64,000 bases of DNA from Serendipita indica DSM 11827 (lineage: Eukaryota > Basidiomycota > Agaricomycetes > Sebacinales > Serendipitaceae). The notes under the pieces are model-generated. The model was not told the DNA's origin. It was given only the letters and a program-made list of their open reading frames with translations, and did no database searches. This document shows, piece by piece, positions 37,552 to 49,079 of this stretch. Position 1 is the first letter of the stretch, and every line of letters begins with the position of its first letter. The stretch is from contig CAJVGD010000005.1 in NCBI GenBank assembly GCA_910890315.1, positions 1,240,001 through 1,304,000 of the forward strand. Direction: 5' to 3'. Made by a program: the position numbers and the translations under genes.

Positions 37552-38522
37552 ATGGACGGCGTCGTTCCAGCACCTTCAGTCGCCGCTCCTGCAGGCGGTG
37601 GCCAAGCTCCTCCAAGGACAAAATCAAAGGCTTACCAGACAACGATTGCTGCTGAAGCTGGTCAGTCGCCCAGCTCGACTCTTGCTATTTTGGTGGGGCG
37701 TGCTCGGCGGGATAGTCAACTGATGTGTGTTCATTCATCCAGACGACCTCAAGTACGAGAGCAAGTACAAGGAACTCAAGAAAAAAGTCAAAGAGGTCGA
37801 AGAGGTTAGCTCACCTCCATTGCCGACATGCATTTACACGGCGCACGTCTCGCTGACACGTCGCTTTCGTCTCGTACAGGATAACGAGCAACTCTATGTC
37901 AAAATCTTGCAAGCACAGCAGAGTATCCAGAGATTGCGACTCGAAAGAGCGTCAGTATCTCCCTCTTTGCGAGATATGACGCTGACCCTTTTCCAGATTG
38001 ATATATGAACGTCTAGGAAAGCTTGCGCCTCCTCAGATCGCTCCAGTTCCCCAGCCTGTGCACGTTCAATCCATAGTCGACGATCATCCACATCCTCATC
38101 ACCCTCCTGCCGCATCGTCGTCCACTGTACCAGCTGCGCATCAACCACACCCACTCTCTCAATCGTTTACTGCGACCCATCGGGACCAGGAACGAGACGC
38201 TCGTTCGAATGGACCTCCAGCACCATATACATCCATCCCTCGTGAACGAGACCCTGTGTCCTCTGCGTATCAGTACTCTTCATCGCGTACTGGTCCTCCA
38301 GCCGCACCGTTGCCTCCTATGAAGGATGTCCCCATGCATACAGACGACGTCCAAGTGCCGCACCATCCATTGCCTCGTAAAAGGCCTTCCCAACCGTCTA
38401 TTTCCTCATCAGCTGCTGTCCTTCCACCGCTGCCAGCAGTGCAGTATGACAGTGCTCGGTATCATCCCCAGCCACGCGAGTCGGACGAACGAGGACGACG
38501 GCATTCACCTGGAGCATACTAG
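37552..38522 (+). CDS. INO80 complex subunit F/TFPT-like protein
   Basis: Starts MDGVVPAPSVAAPAGGGQAP. The coiled-coil core, assembled over three short introns, is DDLKYESKYKELKKKVKEVE, EDNEQLYVKILQAQQSIQRL and RLERALIYERLGKL. This resembles the short conserved helix shared by TFPT (INO80F) and fungal INO80-associated proteins. The rest is a His/Pro/Ser-rich disordered tail ending RHSPGAY. The assignment rests on the coiled coil alone, so another small coiled-coil nuclear protein is possible. Shares a 192-bp divergent promoter with tls1. Confidence 0.6.
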
Positions 38523-38937
38523 ATGGGTACCCAATCATTGTCTACGATGCACTGCATCCATGGAGACTACATGTCTTTGCAAAAGCATACCCATCTTCTG
38601 TCACCGTTGTTGTTTGCCTTTTGTTCACAAGTCCGTATTTTACTTTATTCAGAAAATTCTTTATTTTCTTTGAAAGACACGGTTGCCCCGCGGTTTGAGA
38701 AGTCCAAGTTTGAGCGGCGATCAGCGGCCATTGCCGACAGGCGGGCGAGCTGGCATCACATCACAAAACTTGGACCCTTCCACGACATTCTCGTCGCGCC
38801 TTTCCTTACTTAACGTGAATAGACGCTGGTTCAGTCATCTATAAGACACGTCGAACAACACGTCGGCTAGCGCAACTGGCAATACGCTGAAGGATACCGC
38901 ATCTCTCGTCTCGTTCAAACGAACCCAAGACTCTAAT
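38523..38937. promoter_or_regulatory. Region 5' of sec12
   Basis: No gene seen. Contains a perfect 10-bp inverted repeat (38702-38711 and 38766-38775) described separately. Holds the 3' untranslated region of the INO80F-like gene and the sec12 promoter. Confidence 0.4.
38702..38775. repeat. 10-bp perfect inverted repeat, 54-nt spacer
   Basis: gtccaagttt at 38702-38711 pairs with aaacttggac at 38766-38775. The arms match without mismatch. It could be a regulatory palindrome, a hairpin in a transcript, or chance. Confidence 0.6.
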
Positions 38938-40795
38938 ATGCGACCACAACACGCTTCACACAAACTTCATGGCTTTCCGGTCTACTCTTCGTCATTTATC
39001 TCCCCGTCCAGAGTTGTTCTAGGTGGAGGCGGCGGTCAATCGAAAACCGGAGTTAAGAATAGACTCGTACGTCGTTCTCGGAATTGTTATCCTACATAAG
39101 ATGCGCCGCTTACGACTACTGGTGTACCTGTTGCGCAACGTTCGACCCGCTCAAACTGGTTTCTCAAACGATAGAGAATCTACGATGTGTCGCCAGGAGA
39201 TTTGCATTTTAATCTAGTGGACGAATATGAACTTGAAGAGGGTGCTGACGTACCCATGAGTATGAGCGCAGACTTGACAGTACGTTGTAAATGACCCTTT
39301 CGTCGGTTGCTCAACATATCCTACTAGGACAACCATGTCATTTGTGGTGCAAATGCTTCGGAGCAGAGTATGCATAAAGGTCGAAATATGCACTGTCGTG
39401 CCTTTGGCATACGCAATGACAAGTCGGTCCCGCCCGTCCGTTTGGCAATCGAAACTCATGGATCATAGAATCGAGCATCTGAAAAGCGTTCAGGCAATGA
39501 ACTCGATGAACAATGATACGTATCAGGTGTGTGAATTACAAGGGTCCAAAATCTCAACTCAAACTCTCGACAGAGGGTGACCGTATTCTCCCAAATGCAT
39601 AACGTCGTAGCCGTAGGCACGACTGCAAATGAGGTGGGCAGGCTCGTATCATATTGGAAATCCACTCATTGTGGATCCAGGTCCATCTTCTACATTATCC
39701 ATCTCTGAACCGTGCAGCTGTGGTTATGGAGATAAGCGCCGGAGACGTGTACGACTGCGACTTTTCGGCCACTTCCATCGCTATCGCCTCTTCCACCAAC
39801 ATCTTCATCTATAATCTACACGAGGATCAAGCCCCGACGGAAAATCTGCTTAAAGCAAAGAATTTGGCAAGCGGTGCCACCACTCCCGTTGAGAGTGTAA
39901 AGGGCAAAGGTAAAGGAGCAAAAAAGTCAAAGGGGAGCTCGACACCGACCGAAGGTCTGTTGGAGGGTCTAGAGTTATCGGCGACAATTGTACGCCCCAA
40001 ACTCCCGGGAAATGGCTCTGCCTCGACTTCGTTCCGCGCAGTAAGGTATGTCAAGATGAGTCTAACCCATTTTGCCATCCTTTAACAAGCGCCAGGTATC
40101 ATCCCAAGAATTGGATGACCTTTTACGCGGTGCTGAATAGCACATTGGTCTCTGGAAGAAAGACGTCGAGAAAGTCGCATGTACTCAAATATGAATGGTC
40201 CCCACGACTGCGAACGTGGAAAATCGCCACCACGAGGAAGATAGGAGAGGGAGCCATTACATGTTTCGAAATCAGGTGGGCTCGTCCCTTCCTCCAATCT
40301 TATGGATCTGACACGCATTCTCTAGTGCGGATGGTAAACTGGTTGCATATAGCGCATCCGACAATAGCATCGGCATCCTGGACTCCCAACGGCTGGCGGT
40401 TAGTGACTTTGAACTGAATATACTCCTACTAAAAAAATCAATTTCTGTAGCCCTTGATGAAGATCTTGGGTGCCCACGAGCTCCCAAGTACGACCCTTCG
40501 ATTCAGCACTGACCGGTCGCTGTTGTTGTCTGGGAGTGCCGATACGTCTGTACGCGTGATTACAGTCCCCGAAAAGTTTGCAGAAAGAGGTGGGCTAACG
40601 TACACTTTGCAACAATTGGGATGCTCATCGTCATGTTTGATAGGCTCGAGGACATTTACCATGCTTGTAGCCGTTGCTCTCATTGCAGCATTGGTTGCAC
40701 TCTTATTCCAGCTTTATGTTCAAGGTTATTTAGGTTCCATAACACCATCCTCCACCGTAACTGCTCCGTCGGCGACTCCCGAGGCATCGACATGA
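38938..40795 (+). CDS. sec12: Sec12-like guanine nucleotide exchange factor for Sar1
   Basis: ER membrane WD40 protein that loads Sar1 with GTP to start COPII vesicles. From MRPQHASHKLHGFPVYSSSF the sequence runs into ISPSRVVLGGGGGQSKTGVK and NRL, the glycine-rich K-loop motif of Sec12. Blades follow: SPGDLHFNLVDEYELEEGAD, NSMNNDTYQRVTVFS, VYDCDFSATSIAIASSTNIF, FRAVRYHPKNWMTFYAV, ACFEIS-type ADGKLVAYSASDNSIGIL and LLLSGSADTSVRVITVPE. A single C-terminal membrane helix (FTMLVAVALIAALVALLFQL) is followed by a short Thr/Ser-rich lumenal tail ending EAST at 40795. About seven introns of 45-80 nt. Confidence 0.9.
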
Positions 40796-40845
40796 TAGAC
40801 TTGTTTGGTTGGTTCCATTGTATGTATGGTCTATTCCTATATACG

Positions 40846-42167
40846 CTACAGATCGTAATCGTCGTCGCTCTGCCTGTTTGAGCTCCGAATTTTCCTCTTT
40901 GGCCCTTGACTCTCCTCGTCGTCGCTTTCGGCGTCATTCTCCCTCGAGGATATTCCGAGCCTGGCTGCGAGGTTAGAGGATGAAGAGGGCGAGTTTGAGA
41001 TTGCTCCCGAGACGCGAAGTCGCATCTCGAGCGCGCTAGTTGGAAAATCGTCGACGTTGCCAAGCTGCTCGAAGCCGACAATCCTAAAAAGACGGAAAGG
41101 ATTGAATTTTCGCCATTATCAGTTTAGTGGACCCGAGGACGGGACGGGTGAAAGGTCCGTTTCAGGGCCGCCCACACGGGTGAGATTCGGATATTGCCGT
41201 ATATCATTATCATTTTCGCGCCGGAGAAGACGAGTTTGGAAGGAAAATGATAAGTATTTCGAGTTGTTTCAAGTTGTGCAAAGGCAAAGACCATGTCAGC
41301 CTCCAGGCTGGTGATAGGAAGCGAGAGCATGGGCATGGTGACATTGTCGGACAGAACGAACGGAGTGGCTTTACGTTTCGTTCCACGCGCCGACCCGGGT
41401 GTTCCGTCAAAGTGCGCCACATTTAGAAGTGGGAAATCAAGATTTGGTCCTAACGCATTGGGGGTAATGCCGCCGGCATTCGAATGAGGCGTTACGCTTA
41501 CTCGGTGCCGTCATGCCGCCACCAAGGAGAGAACAGGGAGGACGGCGGGTAGAAGAGTCGCCGGAACGTCCGCGGACAACAAGACGAAGAGCTCACCTAT
41601 CCTTTGTAACTCCGTCTATGAAGACGATGACGCAGGGGAGTACTTTGATGGAGAGGCGTTCGACAAGCCATGGGACCGCCTCGACAAAGACGCGAAGAAA
41701 TCGGGTGTCAAAGTATCTTGGTGCAATCGCCTGGATATCAAATGGGCTAATTAGTCGCATTTGGATTTTCGGTTTCAGGCTAGACCGACGCGCACCTCGA
41801 GATGTTTGTGCATGATTGCGCACCGTTGGAAATTCCGGTGATAAAAGTGAATAACACATCGCTTCTCGTTTCTGAAGAGTTTTGCCGTGAGCGGTTTTCT
41901 CGGTCTTGGCCACCACGGGCCCAGGAGAGACGAAACCTACGCGCTGATGCGGATCACCTCTTTCTCGTCGTCGACTTCTGTGTACTTTCCGTGATCGATC
42001 TCGCGCAGGTCACGGACGTGTTCAGCCTCTCGCTTCAGCTGTTCAAGCCTCTGTTCCCTATAGCCCGCGAGCGTTTCGTCGTTGTCGAGTGCATCGAGTA
42101 ATCCATCTTCATCAATGTCACTTGAACTCTCTGTTTGCACGTTTTCCGTCTCCTTTATGCTTGACAT
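40846..42167 (-). CDS. plp1: Phosducin-like / TXNDC9 protein (Plp1), with one unusually long intron
   Basis: Thioredoxin-fold co-chaperone of the PhLP3/TXNDC9 type, which works with CCT in tubulin and actin folding. ATG 42167 gives MSSIKETENVQTESSSDIDE. Helical YREQRLEQLKREAEHVRDLR follows, then KRCVIHFYHRNFQRCAIMHK after intron 1, FDTRFLRVFVEAVPWLVERL, SIKVLPCVIVFIDG and VTKDR. The continuation IVGFEQLGNVDDFPTSALEM lies beyond a 513-bp intron (41084-41596) with a perfect gtgagc donor and tag acceptor. The acidic end is RQSDDDYDL (stop 40846-40848). All other introns here are short. The stop is only 50 bp from the convergent sec12 stop. Confidence 0.88.
41084..41596 (-). other. 513-bp intron in plp1
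   Basis: Bounded by GAT AG / gtgagc at 41596 and tag / G ATT GTC GGC at 41084, restoring the family sequence DRIVGF exactly. It carries a 98-codon open frame in the sense direction (41124-41420) without an ATG at its head. It has no terminal repeats that I can see. Confidence 0.8.
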
Positions 42168-42371
42168 TTTGACGGCGCCAGGTGCAAAAGGCAAGGCACG
42201 GCTTGGTCTCTCACTTAATTTCCCTCCCCCCCCCCCCCGCTCCCTTGTATCCGGGCCCGATCCCTCTTGTCCTCTTACCACGCCCACGGCGGCGTCGACA
42301 ACAGCGACGACGACGCTCTACAGGTCTACTGTCAACATACACGACGACAGCGCGGAGACGCGTAGGAGCGC
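42168..42371. promoter_or_regulatory. 204-bp divergent promoter with C13 tract, plp1 / seven-helix B
   Basis: Both starts face outward from this interval. A run of 13 C lies at 42226-42238 within a pyrimidine-rich block. No TATA-like element was obvious. Confidence 0.5.
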
Positions 42372-44686
42372 ATGGAGTCGTCGGTCGTATTCCCCTCTCA
42401 AGCACACCAGATTGTGTCAACACTCCTCCATTTGCTAGGTAAAGCATCCACAAGGAGATGGAACTATCGATTCACCGAGTCTAGCCTGCTCAGTACTCTC
42501 CTTTTGCTTTGCTCGACGCCTGGCATGGACCGGCTTAACGCTCGCCAAGTACGCATTTTTCCGGTTTTCGTGTTACCTACGGAAACTGAACACACGCTCT
42601 TATTGTCTCAGAGCTTGTTTGATGGCCATCTTTGTAGATTCGTGAGTGCCCGACCCGAGCTTCTAGCTCGCCCCTGTCTTGTCCGCCGTGCTTTTGTTGA
42701 TCCCCTGTCACAGATGGCTCTTCGTCTTTTCGGGTGGTGTCATCGTCAGCGGTGTTGGAATGTCCACCAATACCGCTGCTTGTCTGTCCGGCATCTACAT
42801 GTGCATCTTTTTGTGCGTTTCGAGCGGTTCAGTGACGATCATATTCTCACACAGAGTGCAGTTATGCATCCAGCAAGATGCTCATCTACGTGTTTCTCGC
42901 TGATAAGGCACGTTCTTCGTCCCCGCCGCGCCAATCCACCCACCCACCTTTGTGTACCTCGGCCTTGCGCCATTCCGTTGATTCTCTCAAACTGATCAAG
43001 CCACATCAGGTCCATGTTGTTTGGAGTGCTCAGAACCCCGTCGGCGGGAGGTCACGCATCTGGATTGTCTGCGCCGTCGTGCTTCTCTTCTACGTCGTCA
43101 TATTCATCCTCATGCTGGTCGCAAAGATTGGCTACATTCGTCCCGACAGGATGTGCGTGATTGGCTTGCGGAATATTGCTTCCATCCCGCTTCTCACCTA
43201 CGATGTCTTCCTCAACATCTTTCTGACTTCCATGTTCGTCTGGCCGCTGCTGAAGAGGCGGCTTGCAAATCCAAAGCTGAGGGCCCTTGCGAAGCGCACC
43301 TGCATCGCCGCGACCGTTGCCCTTGGCACGTCAGTCGTCAATATTCTCATCTTGACTCTTCTGCACGGCAAACAGCTCGGGGTATGTGTTTCACCTTTAC
43401 TCGGTTCAGCCTAGGCTCAACGCACTTTCCAGTGGGTCTGTCTTGCCTCTTGTGGGTTTGACGTAACTGTCAATGCCCTGGTCATCTTCTCCATTTCCCG
43501 CGCATCGCAGTCTTTGACCTCGAGTCATAACACACTCACGCAATACTCCGTCCGTGCACCTGTGCTCACGAACCACACCATGTCGACGACGAGTGTATTC
43601 GATGGAGAAGGTGGAAACCCCGGAGGCGCCAACAGGTCCAAGGATCCAAACCGGATCCTAGGAATAAAGGGATCCATACCATTTCCCCATAATGGTTCTG
43701 TGCAGTTCCGGGGAGGTCAGAAGGGTGCAGAAGCTGGAGTTCCGACTCCAGGCCTACGCACCAAGCAGCAACCTCTTGAGGTTAAAACTAGTCCGAAACG
43801 TGGGCTGACCAGTCCTCCCCCTCCCCGAGGGCAATCCTCTGGACGGCCGGGCTCGAGTGGCAAACCCAAGTACCCACCGACGGCTATGATCCACTGGAAG
43901 AAGAATAGTCGTGATGAGACGGGCACTCGGAGCGAGCACGTGGGGAGCAACTTTCAAAGTCTCTCAAAGATTGGGGACTTTGCCGCAACGAGAGACGATG
44001 GTCAGGGAGAGCATGCGATTACACATCGTGGCTCGGGAGACATTGAGATCAACATCTACGAAGACGACGAGGAAAATGCACTTTCATCCCCAACATATGG
44101 CAACAGTGTGTCGTACAGCAAGAAAAGCGTTGAAGGCGATCCAGCGGTCACGTCTTATGACTGGAATCAGCGGAACCTTCATATAGCCAGCGTAACCGAC
44201 GTCTCGCCTTGTGTGTCGCTCAGCGCTGTAAGAGCGGAAGGTATTACCAGTAAACGGCCACGTACGGCACCTACGACACTCCCAAGCTCCACTCTTAGCA
44301 CTGAGGAAAACGTGAACGAAGGTGAAGGGAGGAAACGAACTCGCCTTTCCTCTCTCGTCCCCCGTTTGAACCGACTCAGCCACGCTATTCTTGGACACCA
44401 TCAGCCAACAGACGAAGAAGTGCCGCAGTCGTCACCATCCTCCACCCCACCAAGATCTGGCAAGAGGAAGAGCGAGGCGAGTGCGACTAGTGACAAGGAA
44501 AAGACACGCAAGCGAGCGTCGAGGTCGAGTAGCTTTGAAGCGTTGAAGGATGCGGAAGACTTGTTCTTCCGTCCTGAAGCTGATAAAAACGATACCTCGT
44601 TGCAGCAAGATCATCCGGTGCAGGAGGTGGTCTATCCTCCGTCACCCGCGCACTTGGCTGGACAGGCTAGGAGCCATGGGACGTAG
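42372..44686 (+). CDS. Seven-helix membrane protein, family member B
   Basis: ATG 42372 gives MESSVVFPSQAHQIVSTLLH, close to the N-terminus of member A (EHRHQILSTIVHLLG). Helices include FSGGVIVSGVGMSTNTAACL-type sequence, IWIVCAVVLLFYVVIFILML, and the core CVIGLRNIASIPLLTYD with FLNIFLTSMFVWPL. RLANPKLRALAKRTC and SVVNILILTLLHGKQLG follow, then WVCLASCGFDVTVNALVIF after an intron. The cytosolic tail is about 400 residues, Ser/Pro/Lys-rich, with a basic RKRTRLSSLVPRLNRLSHAI segment. Its tail shares little with that of member A. The two copies are in opposite orientation about 10 kb apart, consistent with an old inverted duplication. Confidence 0.8.
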
Positions 44687-45866
44687 CCTGTACTTGCTGC
44701 CGCCGTCTCGTCTTCATCTTGCTCGACCTCTCTCCGCATGTTACTCGCTCACGTCACTTGTTGTATCAAGACCGACCGACTGTATCCCAAATTTCGACTC
44801 TCCTTGACGACCACCCCGCCTCTCGTTGACCGCATCATCGAATTAGAATTAAACTCCATTCTCTCGACCTACCAGACGCCGTCCTACTCGAGTATATCGC
44901 GTCATTCGTATTTTTTCCTGTCCTTAGAGGCTCTGGTAGTGTACTATACGCCAACTTTCCTTCACGATCATAATCCACAAACCCTTCGTTTGACCAACAA
45001 CTCGACTTACCGATACTCGTCACTTCTGCGAATACCCACCTTTGGGTTCTGGAAGCCTAGCGCAGAAAAGAAGCTTTGAATGCGTTGCTTTTGAGCTCGA
45101 GCTCAAAGTGTGCATAGTCCGATCCTTCCCATCCCCGTCTTGTTCGTCTTGTCTTCTTGGTAGCCAAATAATAATGTGGCGTTGGCCTGCCCTGACGAAA
45201 ATTTGGTAAACCGCGCTCCAACTATCAAACCTACAGGGAAAACGTCGAATCAAATGAGACGCATTGTTAAATATGGTACTTGAAGAGTTCTGATTCGTTC
45301 TACTGTTCTACCTAGTCACTCTCCTGGAAAATCTGTCGACCATTTCCTCTTCCGCGGTGCACATTCGCCGTGATCTCTACGACCAAATGGTCGAAATGGC
45401 GATAGACTTGCAGGAGGAGATTGTCACCATTACGCGGATGTCGACTATCGAGTCGTCTATGTGCACAATAAAATGGTCGAAGTTGTGGACGGAGGAGATG
45501 ACCTACCAATAAGGATTCTATTTGGAATTATTCTTGGACTTGTAGCTGTTACAAATGACCTGGAGGATGCGTCTCCTCAAAGCAAAGGCAATCTGTGATA
45601 ATTGGAAAGGAGCTGCGCGTATTACGCAAAGGAGATACTGGTAGCCACTGAATAAGAATGGGGTGCACAAAGTATCGTAGCTGGAGCCCACCATGTGGCT
45701 ATGGCGCTAAGAATAGACTAGATTGCGTAATATCTATTTTATCGATCAATGTTGTTCTGTAAGGACGAGCGCCACCAGGGCCCACCTGGATATGACGTCG
45801 ACGCAGCGGAAGCCTTTAAATTGACGAGCGGGTAGAAGTAACAAGAGAGCTAATAGCAAGTCAGAC
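44687..45866. other. 1.2-kb region without recognisable gene
   Basis: Short frames only. A possible hairpin lies at 45024-45067 (arms ttctgcg/cgcagaa, with a smaller accca/tgggt hairpin inside). The stretch 45350-45500 has codon-like texture on both strands but no identifiable product. Confidence 0.45.
45024..45067. repeat. Nested inverted repeat (possible hairpin)
   Basis: Arms ttctgcg (45024-45030) and cgcagaa (45061-45067) with an inner accca/tgggt hairpin near 45034-45047. It lies 3' of the seven-helix B gene in a gene-free stretch. Confidence 0.45.
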
Positions 45867-46444
45867 ATGTCCAACCTTCAGCATTCGACTACACAAGCGC
45901 AGGAACAGGGCCAAAAGTACGCACCCTGCAAGCCCCTTAGCCATGACTGACTCGGAGCTTCCATCAGCCCAGGCACTCCTCCAGATGAACACCCTCACGA
46001 CTTGCGCTCACGCCCAAACGATGCACACAACGAGCACAGGAGTGCAGACACGGGGCTTGATGGCATTGAATATCCTCCCCAGCTCCACGCAGGTAAAGTC
46101 GGGCTCGGTCCCCACTATGCAGAGCAGAATCAGCCCGTGCGTGCTTGTTGTTGAACAAATTCCGAGTAGAGACTGACTTTAGAGTAATAGACGCTCCAAG
46201 AGCAATTCAAGGGTCTCAAAGAGAGCGTACAAGGCAAATTGAAGCACGACCCAGAGTTGGCTGAGCGCGGTCACGAGCGTATTAGTGGAGAGTTGAAGCG
46301 CAAGGAGAGACAAAAGGTTCGATATTGCCACTCATTATTCTTTGATAGGTATTGACAATGTCACAGGAGATGAATGAGCCTTTCGCAAAGGCGGAGGAAA
46401 AGACGAACCAAGCTCCAAAGGATGTAAGCTCACCACGCAACTGA
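45867..46444 (+). CDS. Small hydrophilic conserved fungal protein
   Basis: Proposed from ATG 45867 (MSNLQHSTTQAQEQGQK). After an intron comes a Pro/His/Asp-rich stretch (ISPGTPPDEHPHDLRSR) and LGPHYAEQNQP. A third exon encodes the conserved-looking core TLQEQFKGLKESVQGKLKHD, PELAERGHERISGELKRKER. The last exon is EMNEPFAKAEEKTNQAPKD, ending SPRN at 46442-46444. The K.KHDPEL..RGHER.SGELK pattern is familiar from short fungal stress-type proteins of unknown function. No membrane segment or signal peptide. Exon 1-2 junction is uncertain. Confidence 0.6.
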
Positions 46445-46747
46445 GTAACTTCAAATAACAATGTATTCTGCACCACTTGTACCAATAAACACCTGGCTAG
46501 TAACTACACAATCCCTTCTGGGATTTTATGAGTCGTTCTCCACGCACAGTAGACTTTGCCAGATGAAATGAAGTGATCTATTCCGACTCATCCGGTATTG
46601 GCTACCTTATTCCCTGAGTAACGCCTATCAGCGTTGTTGGATAGTGAATGTCTTACGCGGTATATCAGTTATTCCCTATTGTGTATCGTCAGGTAAAGGG
46701 TAAAGTTTGGTATACAGCCTGAGCCATGTTGACCGGGTTGATGGCTA

Positions 46748-49079
46748 ATGCCTCTTCGACCCTTCCACCACACCTTGTTCCACCGGAACAGCTATGAAAC
46801 CCTTCGAAGATGCTATATATTGTCTCCTCAGAGCCTCAGACGTGCTATTGCGCACTCTACACGAGTCCGTTATGGAACTCCGTCCCGGTTGGAGATGCCG
46901 TCGGGGATGGAGGGGCCACCGGAAAATAATAACCAGAGGGACAAGAAAGAGAAAGGGGGTAAATATGCGTCGTTGAAGACGTTAATTGCTAGTGGATTTA
47001 TTGCGGGAATCATGGTATGGCTTCTCTACATGGGTTGCGGACCGTGGGACCGAATATCCATAGATTGGCCTCTTCCAAGGGAGAAATCAGGAGAAAGCAA
47101 AGCTTGATGCGCAGAAATCAGGTATAGAGACACCTTTTCTTACACTCGAAGAGGTTCAAAAGCACAACTCTCGCGAGTCGGTGTGGGTGATTATTGGCGA
47201 CACTGTGAGCACTCTTTGCATAAATGTGATCCCTCTCATCGCGACTGCAATAGGTTTACGAGTACTGTATCCATCAGTTGTACCTACACTCGCCTAACCT
47301 CTAGTATTTAGCTTGACGGCATTTCTCGACGAGCACCCTGGTGGACCGGACATTATCCTTCGTCACGCTGGGAGTGATGTCAAGTAAGCAAGTATCAGCC
47401 TTTCATACGACGCTTAACATTACAAAGTTCCATCTTCGCCGCCATACACGCTCCAACTGTTCTCAAGATGCTCAAACCCGAGCAGTGCGTAGGAAAAATT
47501 GATGTCTCTACACTTCCGGCTCGGAAAGGAGACCTAGAAGAAGAAGAGCGTATTCGACGCGAACGAGAGGCAATGCCACCGGTGGCTGCTATGGTCAATT
47601 TGCGGGATTTCGAGGTAAAGTTTTGCGATTCACCCCGCTTGTTGCTTGATTTCTTCCAGAAAGTTGCCGAGCGAGTGCTTAGTCGAACGGCATGGGCATA
47701 TTACTCGAGCTCGGCGGAAGACGAAGCAAGTGAGTGAACTATTGTCCCTAGCGACAATACGTCGACGTTCCATAGGCCACAAAAATAACCTCAGGTCATG
47801 GTCTCGATACTGGTTTCGTCCACGCGTGTACGTGAAGCGCAGGTGCATATCCTACATTGGCTCACATTCGACAGCATGGTTCCTGTGGGAACAATAGACA
47901 TGACGACGTCAATCATGGGTATTAAGACGGCACTCCCCATCTTCGTAAGCCCCGCTGCCCTTGCGGGCCTTGGCCACCCAGAGGGTGAAGTAAACATTAC
48001 GCGCGGCGCTGGCAAAGCTGGTATTATTCAAGGGGTACGTTGACCGTATGAGCTTGTGCTGTGGCTCACTTGACAAGATCTCATCCAACGCCTCACGCAC
48101 CATTGAAGATATTTCCGCAGCTCGTCTAGAAAATCAAGCTCTCTTCTTCCAGGTGCGGACTTTGCTCATTCAGATGTTAATACTCATTTCCTACAGCTCT
48201 ATATTAATAAGGATCGTAAAGAGTCGGAGCGGATCATCCGGCAAATCGACGAGCTTGGATACAAAGGCATCATGCTCACGGTTGACGCCCCCGTCCTTGG
48301 CAAGCGAGAGCGGGATATCAGAAATCGACTTCCCACCACTGTATGCTTATTCTCTACGCCGTTGCTGGTTCTCATGCTCTAAAGGACGAAGAGACACCCA
48401 CAGGGCGAACAGGTGTCTCGGCGCAACTCGATTCATTTTTCGACATCAACTTGCAATGGAGTGATCTCCAATGGCTCAAGGTTGTTTCTTTTTGTCTTGG
48501 CAGGCCATTTCGGACTGAGTGCCGTGCCTAGAGCATCACCGACCTGCCCCTTATCGTCAAGGGCGTGCAGACGGTCGAAGATGCCGAGCTCGCAATTGAG
48601 CATGGTGCCAAAGGCGTCTACCTCAGTTGCCACGGTGGTCGACAGCTTGACTAGTGAGTAGACTCGGGCTTGTTGCAGTAGTTGACACACTGTTGTCAGT
48701 GCTCCTGCCGCGATTGACATCCTCTGGGAGCTTCGCCAGCGCAGACCCGATTTGTTTGACAAGGCAGAATTCTATGTCGACGGTGGTGCACGCCGTGGCA
48801 CGGATGTTGTCAAAGCCCTCGCACTAGGAGCACGAGCTGTTGGGCTAGGGAGGCCCTTTCTCTACGCAAACGGAACGTACGGGGAGCGAGGAGTGACCAA
48901 AGCAATCGAAAGTAAGCATTTTGTGAGACAAAGTGTCCCTGTGGTGATGTCCCTTTTCAGTTCTCGAAGAAGAAATTGCACTGGCAATGCGATTGGTTGG
49001 TGCGCGGAGTGTGTCGGAGTTGCGACCGGAGATGGTGGAAAGGAATGATTACGGGCTTGTAGTGCTTAGAGACGAATAG
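46748..49079 (+). CDS. cyb2: Flavocytochrome b2, L-lactate dehydrogenase (cytochrome)
   Basis: Oxidises L-lactate in the mitochondrial intermembrane space and passes electrons to cytochrome c. The Arg-rich presequence is followed by one hydrophobic sorting segment ([18 protein letters not shown]), the expected bipartite signal. The cytochrome b5 domain shows [18 protein letters not shown] (heme ligand His). The FMN domain has [11 protein letters not shown] (active-site Tyr), [58 protein letters not shown] (catalytic His and Arg) and [20 protein letters not shown]. It ends YGLVVLRDE at 49077-49079. About eight short introns. All key residues are visible, so the enzyme looks intact. Confidence 0.92.

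Noticed and set aside
41124-41420. 98-codon frame inside the plp1 intron as a nested gene
   Set aside because: It begins with GTG, has no recognisable domain, and lies in the sense direction within an intron with perfect borders.
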